DNA from: an uncultured Burkholderiales bacterium
Lineage (GTDB): Bacteria; Pseudomonadota; Gammaproteobacteria; Burkholderiales; Burkholderiaceae_D
Length of the DNA: 30,306 bases
Assembly (NCBI GenBank): GCA_937872165.1
Contig: CALMOR010000167.1
Span: 372-30,677, forward strand
Reading direction: 5' to 3'
The notes under the pieces were generated by a model, which was not told the DNA's origin, made no database searches, and saw only the letters and a program-made list of their open reading frames with translations. Position numbers and translations under genes: made by a program. Of this stretch, positions 14,198-22,681 are shown in pieces. Numbering within the stretch: the stretch's first letter is position 1; every line of letters starts with the position of its first letter.

Positions 14198-15022
14198 TCA
14201 CGCGGTCGCCTTCGCCGGCAGGAAGTCCTTCAACGCGTCGAGCGTCCGGTCGGGGGCCTCGGCCATCACGAAGTGGCCGATGCGCGGCAGCTCGACGAGC
14301 TTCGCACCGGACAGCTTCGCGGCGAGAGCGCGACCCGATCGCGCGGCCGTCATCGCGTCGTTGGCGCCGAGCACGAAGAGCGCGGGGCAGCGGATCGCCG
14401 CGGCGGCCGCGTCGCCGTTGCGATAGGCGTTGCAGGCGGCGAAGTCGACATGGAGGACGCCGGCCTTCTGCCGGTGCATCAGTCGCCGTCCGCCGGTCAT
14501 CACCGCGAAGCCCGGTCCGGGCGCCGACGGCTTCTGCGAGTAACCGCCGTGCGCGGTGTCGAGCGACCACAGGCTGATCATCTCGATCGCACGATCCTCG
14601 TCGTCGCGCGTCGCCGCGAGAAGGGCGTCCGAGACCTGCATCGGATAGGCCGTCGCGACGAGCGCGATCGCGTCGATCGCCACGTCGCCGTCGTCGCGGG
14701 ACGCCGCTTCGAGCGCGATCAGCGAGCCCATGCTGTGACCGACCAGCGACGCGTGGCGGACGCCTGCCGCGGCCAGCAGCGCCAGCGTCCAGGTCGCCAT
14801 CGACTCGACGGACGCGAGCGGCGGCCCTTCGCTGCGACCGTGACCCGGCAGGTCCACCGCGAGCACCGCATGGCCGTGATGCGCGAGATAGCGCGACTGC
14901 AGGATCCACACGCTGTGGTCGTGCTGCGCGCCGTGCAGCAGCACGACGACCGGCAGGCGCGCGTCGAAGGGCTTGCCGCCCGTGTACGCGTAGGCCGGAC
15001 GACCATCGACGGTGATCAGCAT
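14198..15022 (-). CDS. Alpha/beta-fold hydrolase
   Basis: A 274-residue alpha/beta hydrolase. The oxyanion region is VVLLHGAQHDHSVW (about residues 26-39), the strand LAVDLPGHGRSEGP follows, the nucleophile elbow is LVGHSMGSLIAL with Ser as GHSMG, and PALFVLGANDAMTAA and LPRIGHFVMAEAPD supply the acid and the catalytic histidine. Typical members are esterases, lactonases or C-C hydrolases; the substrate is not readable. It starts 18 nt after the metY stop on the same strand, so the two are probably co-transcribed. A link with homoserine acylation chemistry is conceivable, but this is not the MetX family, which is larger. Confidence 0.88.
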   Translation of the reverse strand: MLITVDGRPAYAYTGGKPFDARLPVVVLLHGAQHDHSVWILQSRYLAHHGHAVLAVDLPGHGRSEGPPLASVESMATWTLALLAAAGVRHASLVGHSMGSLIALEAASRDDGDVAIDAIALVATAYPMQVSDALLAATRDDEDRAIEMISLWSLDTAHGGYSQKPSAPGPGFAVMTGGRRLMHRQKAGVLHVDFAACNAYRNGDAAAAAIRCPALFVLGANDAMTAARSGRALAAKLSGAKLVELPRIGHFVMAEAPDRTLDALKDFLPAKATA

Positions 15023-15040
15023 CGCGAGCGCTCCGTCACG

Positions 15041-16381
15041 TCACCGCACCTTCGAGGCGGCCTTCAGGCCGCGCGCCAGATCGGCGACGAGGTCGTCGAT
15101 GTCCTCGAGGCCGATCGACAGGCGGATCGTCGCGGCGCCGATGCCCGCGGCCGCGAGGTCCTTCTCGGGCACGCGGAAGTGGGTCGTCGACGCGGGATGG
15201 ATCACCAGCGACTTGGCATCGCCGACGTTGGCCAGGTGCGAGAAGAGCTGCAGCGCCTCGACGAACGCGATGCCGTGCGCGCGGCCGCCCGCGATCGTGA
15301 AGCTGAAGACGGCGCCGCAACCGCGCGGCATCAGTCGCGCGGCCAGCGCACGGTCGGGATGGTCGGGCGTTTCCGGATAGCCGACCGCCGCGACCATCGG
15401 ATGCGCTGCGAGGAACGCGACCACCGCGCGCGCGTTGTCCACGTGCCGCGCCATCCGCAGCGGCAGCGTCTCGAGGCCCTGGATCAACTGGAACGCGACC
15501 TGCGGGCTCATGCAGGCGCCGAAGTCGCGCAGCCCTTCGCGACGCGCGCGCAACGCGAACGGCGCGACCGTCGACTCCTCGCTGAACACCATGTCGTGGA
15601 AGCCGGCATAGGGCTTCACGAGTTCGCCGAAGTGGCCGTTCCTCGCGTGCGCCGCTTCCCAGTCGAAGCGGCCGCCGTCGACCAGGAGGCCGCCGATCGC
15701 GACGCCGTGCCCGCCGATGAACTTGGTGGCCGAGTGGAAGAGCAGGTCGGCCCCGTGATCGAACGGCTTCATCAGCCACGGTGTCGTGAAGGTCGAGTCG
15801 ACCAGCAGCGGCAGGCCGCGCTCGTGCCCGATGGTCGAGACCGTCGGGATGTCGAGCACGTCGAGTCCCGGGTTGCCGAGCGTCTCGCCGAACAGGAACT
15901 TCGTGTTCGGCCTGATCGCGTCGCGCCACTGATCCATGTCGCGCGGATCGACGAAGGTGGTCTCGATGCCGAAGCGCGGCAGCGTGTACGCGAGCAGGTT
16001 GTGCGAACCGCCGTAGAGCGCTCGGCTCGCGACGACATGGCTGCCCGCGCCGGCGATCGTCGCCGCGGCCAGATGCATCGCGGCCTGGCCGCTCGCGGTG
16101 GCGAGACCGGCGACGCCGCCTTCGAGCGCGGCGATGCGTTCCTCGAGCACCGCGACGGTCGGGTTCGAGATGCGCGAGTAGACGTGCCCCGAGCGTTCCA
16201 TGTTGAACAGCGAGGCGGCATGGTCGCTGTCGCGGAACACGAACGACGTGCTCGCGTAGATCGGCACCGCGCGCGCGCCGGTGGTCGGGTCGGGCGCGGT
16301 CCCGGCATGGAGGGCGAGCGTGTCGAAGCCGGGATCGCGGGGACCGGCACTTCTCGACGGGACGCGATCGGGGTCGCTCAT
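15041..16381 (-). CDS. metY: O-acetylhomoserine aminocarboxypropyltransferase (sulfhydrylase), PLP-dependent
   Basis: A 446-residue Cys/Met-metabolism PLP enzyme. GFDTLALHAGTAPDPTTGAR opens the protein. VYSRISNPTVAVLEERIAAL (about 67-86) includes the family tyrosine and arginine. TASGQAAMHLA carries the cofactor-binding glycine, and DSTFTTPWLMKPFDHGADL is followed by HSATKFIGGHG with the PLP lysine at about residue 220. The length above 420 residues and the HSATKFIGGHG form favour MetY (O-acetylhomoserine sulfhydrylase, making homocysteine from O-acetylhomoserine and sulfide) over the shorter MetB, MetC and MetZ. The first gene of the minus-strand run, divergent from pip with about 180 bp between. 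No obvious ribosome-binding site or riboswitch is visible upstream. Confidence 0.9.
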   Translation of the reverse strand: MSDPDRVPSRSAGPRDPGFDTLALHAGTAPDPTTGARAVPIYASTSFVFRDSDHAASLFNMERSGHVYSRISNPTVAVLEERIAALEGGVAGLATASGQAAMHLAAATIAGAGSHVVASRALYGGSHNLLAYTLPRFGIETTFVDPRDMDQWRDAIRPNTKFLFGETLGNPGLDVLDIPTVSTIGHERGLPLLVDSTFTTPWLMKPFDHGADLLFHSATKFIGGHGVAIGGLLVDGGRFDWEAAHARNGHFGELVKPYAGFHDMVFSEESTVAPFALRARREGLRDFGACMSPQVAFQLIQGLETLPLRMARHVDNARAVVAFLAAHPMVAAVGYPETPDHPDRALAARLMPRGCGAVFSFTIAGGRAHGIAFVEALQLFSHLANVGDAKSLVIHPASTTHFRVPEKDLAAAGIGAATIRLSIGLEDIDDLVADLARGLKAASKVR

Positions 16382-16562
16382 GAGGGGTCGCGAAGGGGGT
16401 CGCTAAGACACGGCCGCTGCGGGCCCGAAGGAGGCGGATGCTATCACCGGCCTCGCGCGCGACCTGCCCGCCGCCTGGCGCCGTGCGCGGCCGCGATCGT
16501 GCCAAGATGCACGCTTCCGCGGTCGGCCGTACGCCGCCGAATCCTTCGACTCCGAGTCCCTC

Positions 16563-17534
16563 ATGCGCGACCTCAGCCAGTTCCGCCACGAGCTCTATCC
16601 GCCGATCGACGCCCGCAGCGCCGGCATGCTCGGCCTCGACGACATCCACACGATGTACTGGGAGGAGTGCGGCTCGCCCGCCGGCGTCCCGGTGCTGTTC
16701 CTGCACGGCGGTCCGGGCGGCGGCGCGAGCCCGCGGGCGCGCCAGTTCTTCGACCCGTGGCACTACCGCATCGTCGTCTTCGATCAGCGCGGCTCGGGTC
16801 GCTCGACGCCGCTCGGCGAAACGCGACGGAACACGACGCAGCTGCTGATCGACGACATCGAGCGACTGCGCCGCGAGCTCGGCATCGAGCGCTGGCTGGT
16901 GTTCGGCGGCTCGTGGGGCTCGACGCTCGCGCTCGCCTACGGTATCGCGCATCCGCAGCGGTGCCTCGGCTTCGTGCTGCGCGGCATCTTCCTCGGCGCC
17001 CCCTACGAGATCGAATGGTTCATCTCGGGCATCCGCCACGTCTTCCCCGAAGCGCATCGCGCGCTGCTCGCGCACGTCCCCGAGGCGGAGCAGCACGATG
17101 TCGTCGGCTGGTTCCACGACCGGCTCGCGGACCCCGACCCGTCGATCCACATGCCGCTCGCGCGTGCCTGGAGCAGCTTCGAGGCTTCGTGCTCGACGCT
17201 GCTGACCGACCCGTCGCTGATGGCGCACAGCGAGGAGGACGCGGTCGCGATCGGCATCGCGCGGATGGAGACCCACTACTTCGTCAACGACCTGTTCCTG
17301 CGGCCGAACGCCCTGCTCGACGGCCTCTCGCGGCTGCGGCACCTGCCTTGCAGCATCGTGCAGGGGCGTTACGACATGGTCTGTCCGATCGTCACGGCCG
17401 ACGCGCTCGCGCGCGCATGGCCCGAGGCGCACTACGTCGTCGTGCCCGACACCGGCCACTCGGCATGGGAGCCCGGCAACACGGCGGCGCTGGTGCGCGC
17501 CTGCGAGCGGATGAAGAGCGCGATCCGCGCATGA
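16563..17534 (+). CDS. pip: Prolyl aminopeptidase (proline iminopeptidase)
   Basis: A 323-residue alpha/beta hydrolase of peptidase family S33. HGGPGGGASPRARQFFDPWH (48-67) is the signature oxyanion segment, followed by VVFDQRGSGRSTP, the nucleophile elbow GGSWGS with Ser117, HPQRCLGFVLRGIFLG, and the cap region containing FEASCSTLL. GRYDMVCPI supplies the acid and PDTGHSAWEPG the histidine. The enzyme removes N-terminal proline from peptides in the cytoplasm. Size and motif order are standard for the proteobacterial monomeric form. It is divergent from metY. The ATG follows TCCCTC, so the ribosome-binding site is poor, but conserved sequence begins immediately (DLSQFRHELYPPI). Confidence 0.93.
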   Translation: MRDLSQFRHELYPPIDARSAGMLGLDDIHTMYWEECGSPAGVPVLFLHGGPGGGASPRARQFFDPWHYRIVVFDQRGSGRSTPLGETRRNTTQLLIDDIERLRRELGIERWLVFGGSWGSTLALAYGIAHPQRCLGFVLRGIFLGAPYEIEWFISGIRHVFPEAHRALLAHVPEAEQHDVVGWFHDRLADPDPSIHMPLARAWSSFEASCSTLLTDPSLMAHSEEDAVAIGIARMETHYFVNDLFLRPNALLDGLSRLRHLPCSIVQGRYDMVCPIVTADALARAWPEAHYVVVPDTGHSAWEPGNTAALVRACERMKSAIRA

Positions 17535-17666
17535 GCGTCCGCCGCTCCGTACAAACCCACGGTTGAAGCGCCGCTTCGATGCGGGTACCGTGACGGTCCG
17601 GCGCGGGGGCGAGGCGCCGCGGCGCGAGCACCGCCGTCAGGCTCGAGACGACAAGAGGAGACCCGG

Positions 17667-18113
17667 ATGATCGTCAGCGAAATCCTCCAGCTGAAGGAAG
17701 GCACGCTCTTCACCGCGACGCCGGAGACCCGGCTGCTCGACGCGATCACCGTGATGGCGGAGAAGGACATCGGATCGCTCGTCGTCATGTCGAAGGGCGT
17801 GCTGGTCGGCATGCTGACCTTTCGCGAACTGATCCTCACGCTGCATCGGCACGCCGGCGGCGTGGGCGACGCGACGGTCGGACCGGTGATGGAGAAGGAC
17901 CCGCTGACCTGCACGCCGAAGACCGACGTCAACGAGGTGCGACGGATGATGCTCGAGCATCACGCGCGCTACCTGCCGGTGCTCGACGGCGCGACGCTGC
18001 TCGGCATCATCTCCTTCTTCGACGTCGCGAAGGCGGTGCTCGAGGCGCAGAACTTCGAGAACCAGATGCTGAAGGCCTATATCCGCGACTGGCCGGCCGA
18101 AGCCACGGAGTAG
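17667..18113 (+). CDS. CBS-domain pair protein
   Basis: A 148-residue protein made almost entirely of two CBS domains: the first at about residues 8-68 (SLVVMSKGVLVGMLTFRELI) and the second at about 78-135 (YLPVLDGATLLGIISFFDVA), with VMEKDPLTCTPKTDVNEV between. CBS pairs bind adenosine nucleotides or S-adenosylmethionine and act as energy or ligand sensors, usually within larger proteins; free-standing ones like this have no assigned partner. A GAGGAGA element precedes the ATG. There is no fused catalytic or transport domain. It is upstream of a FAD oxidoreductase on the same strand by 51 nt, which might be co-transcribed. Confidence 0.92.
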   Translation: MIVSEILQLKEGTLFTATPETRLLDAITVMAEKDIGSLVVMSKGVLVGMLTFRELILTLHRHAGGVGDATVGPVMEKDPLTCTPKTDVNEVRRMMLEHHARYLPVLDGATLLGIISFFDVAKAVLEAQNFENQMLKAYIRDWPAEATE

Positions 18114-18164
18114 GCTCCGACCCTCCCGTCTCATTGCGACGTCGGTCGCGAGAACCGCCGCTCC

Positions 18165-19199
18165 ATGCAGATCGCCGTCATCGGTGCCGGTATCGCCGGC
18201 CTCGCCTGCGCGCGTCGACTCGTAGACGACGGGCACGCGGTGGTCGTCTTCGAACGGTCGACCGGCCCCGGCGGCCGCGTGGCCACGCGCAGGACCGAGG
18301 TCGGCGGCTTCGACCACGGCGCGCAGTACCTGACCGCGCGCCATCCGTCGTTCGTCGAGCAGGTCGACGCGTGGAGCCACGACGGCGTGATCGAGCCGTG
18401 GCCGGTCGAGACCCACGGCCTCGCGGCGATCGCGGGCACGGCATCGGCGCGGGCGCCGTCGACGGGCCGCACGCTGCGCTGGGTCGGCGTGCCCGGCATG
18501 TCGGCGATCGGCCGACGCATGGCCGACGGACTCGACGTCCGCTACGACGCGTCGATCGTGCGGATCGACGCGGTGTCGGCTTGGCAGGGCGGCGCGCCTC
18601 GCTGGTCGCTGCAGCGGCGCGACAGCGACAGCGACGTGCTCGCCGTCACCGAAGGCCTCTTCGACGCGGTGGTGGCGGCCGTGCCGGCCGGGTCCGCGCG
18701 TCTCTTCATCGGCGACGCGAGCGGCATCGGCCGCAAGGCCGCGGAGGCGCATCTCGAGCCGTGCTGGGCGTTGCTGATCGGCTTCGCCGAGCCGATCGCC
18801 GCCGATCTCGCGAAGGTCGGCGACGCGGCCTTCGTCGACGGCGGCCGTCTCGCATGGATCGCGCGCGAGTCGAGCAAGCCGGAGCGCCGTCCCGGCGAAC
18901 GCTGGACCGTGCACGCGCAGTCGGCCTGGAGCCTCGAGCATCTCGACGACGACCCCGAGGACGTCAAGTCGAAGCTGCTGCGGGCCTTCCACGACGCGAC
19001 CGGCACCGCCGAGCAGCCGGTCTACGCCGCGCTCCATCGCTGGCGCTACGCGCTGGCCCGCAAGTCGCTGTCGTCGGACTTCCTGTGGGACGACGAGCGC
19101 CGCGTCGGCGCCTGCGGCGACTGGTGCCGCGGCTATCGCGTCGAGGACGCGTGGCTGAGCGGCGTGGCGCTGGCGACGGCCATCGCGTCGTCGGGTTGA
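18165..19199 (+). CDS. FAD-dependent oxidoreductase, renalase/amine-oxidase-like
   Basis: A 344-residue protein. The N-terminal Rossmann motif IAVIGAGIAGLACARRL (3-19) is followed by the second FAD contact VVVFERSTGPGGRVATRR (about 26-43) and FDHGAQYLTARHP. The C-terminus has ACGDWCRGYRVEDAWLSG, the GDW..G...E.A..SG signature of the renalase/amine-oxidase-like family. These bacterial proteins are small NAD(P)-binding FAD enzymes; bacterial renalases oxidise aberrant dihydropyridine forms of NAD(P)H, but the activity of this one is unproven. The ATG has no visible ribosome-binding site but sits directly before the Rossmann strand. It is followed by a weak hairpin and the promoter of the ArsR-like gene. 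Confidence 0.85.
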   Translation: MQIAVIGAGIAGLACARRLVDDGHAVVVFERSTGPGGRVATRRTEVGGFDHGAQYLTARHPSFVEQVDAWSHDGVIEPWPVETHGLAAIAGTASARAPSTGRTLRWVGVPGMSAIGRRMADGLDVRYDASIVRIDAVSAWQGGAPRWSLQRRDSDSDVLAVTEGLFDAVVAAVPAGSARLFIGDASGIGRKAAEAHLEPCWALLIGFAEPIAADLAKVGDAAFVDGGRLAWIARESSKPERRPGERWTVHAQSAWSLEHLDDDPEDVKSKLLRAFHDATGTAEQPVYAALHRWRYALARKSLSSDFLWDDERRVGACGDWCRGYRVEDAWLSGVALATAIASSG

Positions 19200-19201
19200 C
19201 G

Positions 19202-19226
19202 GACGTCGCCGGTCGACGGCGCCGTC
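19202..19226 (+). terminator. Weak hairpin after the FAD oxidoreductase
   Basis: GACGTCGCCG (19202-19211) pairs with CGGCGCCGTC (19217-19226), 9 of 10 positions, with loop GTCGA. It lies right after the stop and is followed by TCTTCC. It is plausible as a terminator, but there is no U-tract. Confidence 0.4.
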
Positions 19227-19284
19227 TCTTCCAGCGGACCCCCGCGAACGTTTGCTCGCGACGACGTCGCTCTTCGACACGGGC

Positions 19285-19290
19285 TTGACA
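19285..19290 (+). promoter_or_regulatory. -35 element (TTGACA) of the ArsR-like/LplT-PlsC operon
   Basis: A perfect TTGACA ends where the palindrome at 19291-19324 begins. The -10 would fall inside the palindrome; AAACAT at 19308-19313 is 17 bp away but is a poor match. A palindrome covering the spacer and -10 would place a bound repressor on the promoter. Confidence 0.6.
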
Positions 19291-19324
19291 AACGCATCGA
19301 CATAACCAAACATGTCGACGCGTT
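19291..19324 (+). promoter_or_regulatory. 13-bp inverted repeat, probable operator of the ArsR-like regulator
   Basis: AACGCATCGACAT (19291-19303) and ATGTCGACGCGTT (19312-19324) are inverted copies matching at 12 of 13 positions, with an 8-bp A-rich spacer AACCAAAC. The site starts directly after the TTGACA box and ends 19 nt before the regulator ATG. Its size and dyad fit a winged-helix dimer. Confidence 0.75.
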
Positions 19325-19343
19325 ATCGCCGGCCGGCACGTCC

Positions 19344-19655
19344 ATGCACAGGAACTACTCCCGCAACATCCCGCGCGAATGGCGCGACATCGCGAAGGTC
19401 TTCGTCGCGATGGGCGACCCGCATCGCCAGCGCATCCTGCTGACCTTCGAGAAGGGCGAGCGCCTCAACGTCGGGCAGATCGCCGACGTGTCGACGCTGT
19501 CGCGCTCGGCCGTCTCCCATCATCTGAAGGTGATGCGCGAGGCCGGCGTGCTCGGCAGCGAGAAGATCGGCAAGGAGGTCTGGTTCTGGGTCGAGGCCGA
19601 GGCTCTCCTCGACGCGCTGGCGAGCGTCTCCGACTATCTGCGCGACCGTCACTGA
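19344..19655 (+). CDS. ArsR-type winged-helix transcriptional regulator
   Basis: A 103-residue protein with an ArsR winged helix-turn-helix: KVFVAMGDPHRQRILLTFEK (about 18-37), the recognition helix region LSRSAVSHHLKVMREAGVLG (about 52-71) and the wing EKIGKEVWFWVE. It contains no cysteine at all, so it cannot use the thiolate metal sites of classic ArsR/SmtB sensors; it probably senses something else or acts through another site. It lies 10 nt before the LplT-PlsC fusion gene in the same direction and directly behind a TTGACA box and palindrome. It is therefore likely an autoregulator that also controls the transporter-acyltransferase gene. The GAGG of that gene's ribosome-binding site overlaps this stop. 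Confidence 0.9.
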   Translation: MHRNYSRNIPREWRDIAKVFVAMGDPHRQRILLTFEKGERLNVGQIADVSTLSRSAVSHHLKVMREAGVLGSEKIGKEVWFWVEAEALLDALASVSDYLRDRH

Positions 19656-19665
19656 GGCAACCTCC

Positions 19666-21576
19666 ATGAGCCATTCGAACCAGTTCGCCCTGTTGAAACA
19701 GCGCCGCTTCGCGCCGTTCTTCTGGACCCAGTTCTGCGGCGCGGCCAACGACAACGTCTTCAAGGTCGGCTTCACGTCGCTGGTCACGTATCAGACCGCG
19801 CTCTTCGCCGGGGTCGACGCGAAGACCGCCGCGTTCGTCATCTCGGCCGTCTTCATCCTGCCGTTCGTGCTCTTCTCGGCGACCTCGGGACAGCTGTCGG
19901 ACAAGTACGACAAGGCCCGAGTGATGCGGCTCGTGAAGTCGCTCGAGATCGCGATCATGCTGATCGGCGGTGCCGGCTTCCTGCTGCACGACGTCCGGCT
20001 GCTCTATGCGGGCACCTTCCTGATGGGCGTGCATTCGACGCTGTTCGGGCCGGTCAAGTACGCGTACCTGCCGCAGCAGCTGGACGAGCACGAGCTGGTC
20101 GGCGGCAACGGGATGATCGAGATGGGCACCTTCGTCGCGATCCTCGTCGGCACCATCGTCGGCGGCGAGCTCGCGGACCTCGGCGTGACGGGACCGGCGG
20201 TGGTCGCGGCCGTATGCCTGGGCGTCGCGATCGTCGGCCGTCTGGCGGTGTCGTTCGTGCCCGACGCACCGTCCGACCAGCCCGACCTGAAGATCAACTG
20301 GAACCCGTTCAGCGAGACCTGGCGGAATCTCAGGCTCGCGAAGCAGAACCGCGCCGTGTTCCTGTCGCTCCTCGGCATCTCGTGGCTGTGGTTCTTCGGC
20401 GCGACCTTCCTGACGTCGTTCTTCAATTTCGCGAAGGACGTGCTCGGCGGCGATCCGCAGGTCGTCACGCTGCTGCTGGCGATCTTCTCGATCGGCATCG
20501 GCTTCGGGTCGCTGTTGTGCGAGAAGCTGTCGCGCGGGCGGGTCGAGATCGGGCTCGTCCCGTTCGGCTCGATCGGCATGACGGTGTTCGCGGTCGACCT
20601 CTTCTTCGCGTCGCACGCGCTGCGGCCCGGCCCGTCGCTGGTCGGCATCGCGGCCTTCGTGACCGACGCGTCGAGCCGCTTCGCGCACTGGCACGTGATG
20701 GCCGACCTGTTCCTGCTCGCGATGTTCGGCGGTCTCTACAGCGTGCCGCTGTACGCGATGATCCAGAGCCGCTCGGCGCCGTCGCACCGGGCCCGCGTCA
20801 TCGCGGCGAACAACATCCTGAACGCGCTCTTCATGATCGTGTCGTCGCTGATGGCGATCGCGCTCTTCTCGTTCGGCTTCACGATTCCCCAGCTGTTCCT
20901 CGTCGTCGGTCTGCTGAACGCGGTCGTCGCGGTCTACATCTACACGCTGGTGCCCGAGTTCCTGGTGCGCTTCCTCGCGTGGCTGCTGGTGTCGACCTTC
21001 TATCGTATCCGCACCACCGGCATCGAGCACATCCCGGCCGAGGGTCCGGCGCTCCTGATCTGCAACCACGTCAGCTTCGTCGACGCGATCGTCGTCATGG
21101 GCCAGAGCCCGCGACCGATCCGCTTCGTGATGGACCTCGGCCTCTTCCGCTTCCCGCTGCTCGCGTGGTTCTTCAAGGGCGCCGGTGCGATCGGCATCGT
21201 GTCCGCGAAGACGGATCCCCGCATGTTCGAGAAGGCCAACGCGCTGATCGACGAGGCCTTGCGCGACGGCGAACTGGTCTGCATTTTTCCCGAGGGGCGC
21301 ATCACCGACACCGGCGAGATCCATCCGTTCCGGCAGGGCGCGGCCCGCATCGTCGAACGCAACCCGGTGCCGGTGGTGCCGATGGCGTTGCGCGGCCTGT
21401 GGGGCAGCTGGACCTCGCGCAAGTCGGGACGCGCGTTCGCATCGTTGCCGCGGCCGATGAAGGAGGGTCTCGTCAGCACGCTCGAGCTCGCCATCGGCGC
21501 CCCGCTGCAGGCCGCCGACGTCGACGTGGCGAAACTGCAGGCGGAGGTGGCGGAACTGCGCGGCGCGTGGAGGTGA
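19666..21576 (+). CDS. LplT-like MFS lysophospholipid transporter fused to a PlsC-type acyltransferase
   Basis: A 636-residue fusion. Residues about 1-425 are a major-facilitator membrane domain of the LplT type: FFWTQFCGAANDNVFKVGF (18-36), FGPVKYAYLPQQL, NGMIEMGTFVAILVGTIVGG and RARVIAANNILNALFM. Residues about 430-636 are a PlsC-type 1-acylglycerophosphate acyltransferase with NHVSFVDA (467-474; His468 and Asp473 form the HX4D catalytic pair) and FPEGRITDTG (541-550). Such fusions are known; many carry a third acyl-ACP synthetase domain, as in the Aas system, but this protein stops after PlsC. The expected role is to flip lysophospholipids inward and reacylate them. It is co-transcribed with an ArsR-like regulator and converges on the next gene with a 6-bp gap. 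Confidence 0.9.
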   Translation: MSHSNQFALLKQRRFAPFFWTQFCGAANDNVFKVGFTSLVTYQTALFAGVDAKTAAFVISAVFILPFVLFSATSGQLSDKYDKARVMRLVKSLEIAIMLIGGAGFLLHDVRLLYAGTFLMGVHSTLFGPVKYAYLPQQLDEHELVGGNGMIEMGTFVAILVGTIVGGELADLGVTGPAVVAAVCLGVAIVGRLAVSFVPDAPSDQPDLKINWNPFSETWRNLRLAKQNRAVFLSLLGISWLWFFGATFLTSFFNFAKDVLGGDPQVVTLLLAIFSIGIGFGSLLCEKLSRGRVEIGLVPFGSIGMTVFAVDLFFASHALRPGPSLVGIAAFVTDASSRFAHWHVMADLFLLAMFGGLYSVPLYAMIQSRSAPSHRARVIAANNILNALFMIVSSLMAIALFSFGFTIPQLFLVVGLLNAVVAVYIYTLVPEFLVRFLAWLLVSTFYRIRTTGIEHIPAEGPALLICNHVSFVDAIVVMGQSPRPIRFVMDLGLFRFPLLAWFFKGAGAIGIVSAKTDPRMFEKANALIDEALRDGELVCIFPEGRITDTGEIHPFRQGAARIVERNPVPVVPMALRGLWGSWTSRKSGRAFASLPRPMKEGLVSTLELAIGAPLQAADVDVAKLQAEVAELRGAWR

Positions 21577-21582
21577 CCCGCC

Positions 21583-22611
21583 TCATGGACCGATCGCGAA
21601 CACCTTCGACAGGAAGCCGGCGACCGCCGCTCGCACCGCCGCGTCCGCATCGGCGTCGCGGCCGGCGGTGAAGCCGCGCGCGACGCAGCGATCCGCCGTC
21701 GCCGGCGGCGCGCCGGTCTCGACGTTGACGATGTGGCCGTCGCGCTCCTCGAGCTCGCATCGGGCGAAGCCCGGGACGTCGGCGAGCCGCGTCATCGGGA
21801 CCCCCGCCGGATTGTCGAAGCCGTGATAGGCGCCCGCGTAGACGGTCGTCTCCACGTCGGCGCCGGTCTTCCGCAGCCGCGCCGCGAAGCGCTCGCACGA
21901 GGCCGCGCCGGTCACGTCGTCGGCGCCGCCGATGAAGATCCGCATCGGTCCCGCCTCGACGCGCTCCTCGTCGCCGAGCCGCACCGCGCACGGCGGATAG
22001 AGCGCGACGTAGGCCGCATAGCGCGTGTCGTCGCGGGCGAAACGCGTCGAGAAGCGCTTCATCGCGCTCGCGAGCGCGGCCCGTCCGCCGGACGAGACGC
22101 CGATCACCGCGATGCGGTGCGCGTCGATGCGTGGATGACGGCTCAGCAGTTCGAGCGCGCCGTAGGCGTCGGCTATGCGGCTGCCGAGACCGGGCACCGG
22201 TCCTTCGATCGAACCGGGCTGCGCCGATTGCGCGATCGCCCCTCGGCCGCTGAAGCTGTCGACCGTGAAGACGGCGATGCCCATCGCGTTGAGGTCGTCG
22301 ATCCAGCGCGGCTGGTTCCAGACCGCGCCCGCATCGCCGTGCAGGAAGACCACGGCCGGGACCTTGTCGGCCGACGCGATCGGCAGTCGCAGCTCGCCGG
22401 CGATGGTAGGCGTCGAAGCGGTCGTCGCGTCGAGGTCGCCGCTCAGCAGCGCGGGCGTCGGCACGTCGCGGGTCGCGAAGGGATGGACTTCGATGCGGGC
22501 CGTACCGGCGGCGCTGCAGGCGAGCGGCGCGACCATGCACAGCGTCGCGGCGAGCACGGCGAAGAGGTCGCGCCTCGGCGCGGTCGGGTGGGGACGCATC
22601 GGCGGGCGCAT
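21583..22611 (-). CDS. Exported dienelactone-hydrolase-like alpha/beta hydrolase
   Basis: A 342-residue protein. The N-terminus (MRPPMRPHPTAPRRDLF then AVLAATLCMVAPLACSAAG) is an export signal of Tat-like form, with RRDLF before the hydrophobic stretch. The mature part has VVFLHGDAGAVWNQPRWIDD, the nucleophile elbow GVSSGGRAALA with GxSxG, and VYAGAYHGFDNPAGVP with the catalytic histidine, as in dienelactone hydrolases. GGADDVTGAASCE supplies the acid region. Two ATGs (22611 and 22599) are possible; both precede the signal. The substrate is unknown; the exported form suggests an envelope or periplasmic ester. It is divergent from aroC with about 100 bp between, and its 3' end nearly touches the LplT-PlsC gene. 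Confidence 0.83.
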   Translation of the reverse strand: MRPPMRPHPTAPRRDLFAVLAATLCMVAPLACSAAGTARIEVHPFATRDVPTPALLSGDLDATTASTPTIAGELRLPIASADKVPAVVFLHGDAGAVWNQPRWIDDLNAMGIAVFTVDSFSGRGAIAQSAQPGSIEGPVPGLGSRIADAYGALELLSRHPRIDAHRIAVIGVSSGGRAALASAMKRFSTRFARDDTRYAAYVALYPPCAVRLGDEERVEAGPMRIFIGGADDVTGAASCERFAARLRKTGADVETTVYAGAYHGFDNPAGVPMTRLADVPGFARCELEERDGHIVNVETGAPPATADRCVARGFTAGRDADADAAVRAAVAGFLSKVFAIGP

Positions 22612-22681
22612 CGGTGGAGACCTTCGTGGGGACGCGGCATCGTAGCAGCGAGCCCGACCGGGGCCGACGCGATGCTTCGGC

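Noticed and set aside
16382..16562. SAM-type riboswitch upstream of metY
   Set aside because: The 180-bp leader region was read on the minus strand. I find no recognisable SAM-II-like core and no clear expression platform.
14159..17566. A 1135-codon plus-strand ORF and an 807-codon minus-strand ORF over the same region
   Set aside because: Both are GC-driven shadows of metY, the alpha/beta hydrolase, DUF962 and pip. Their translations are Arg/Ala/Asp-rich with no domain, while the real genes carry clear catalytic motifs.
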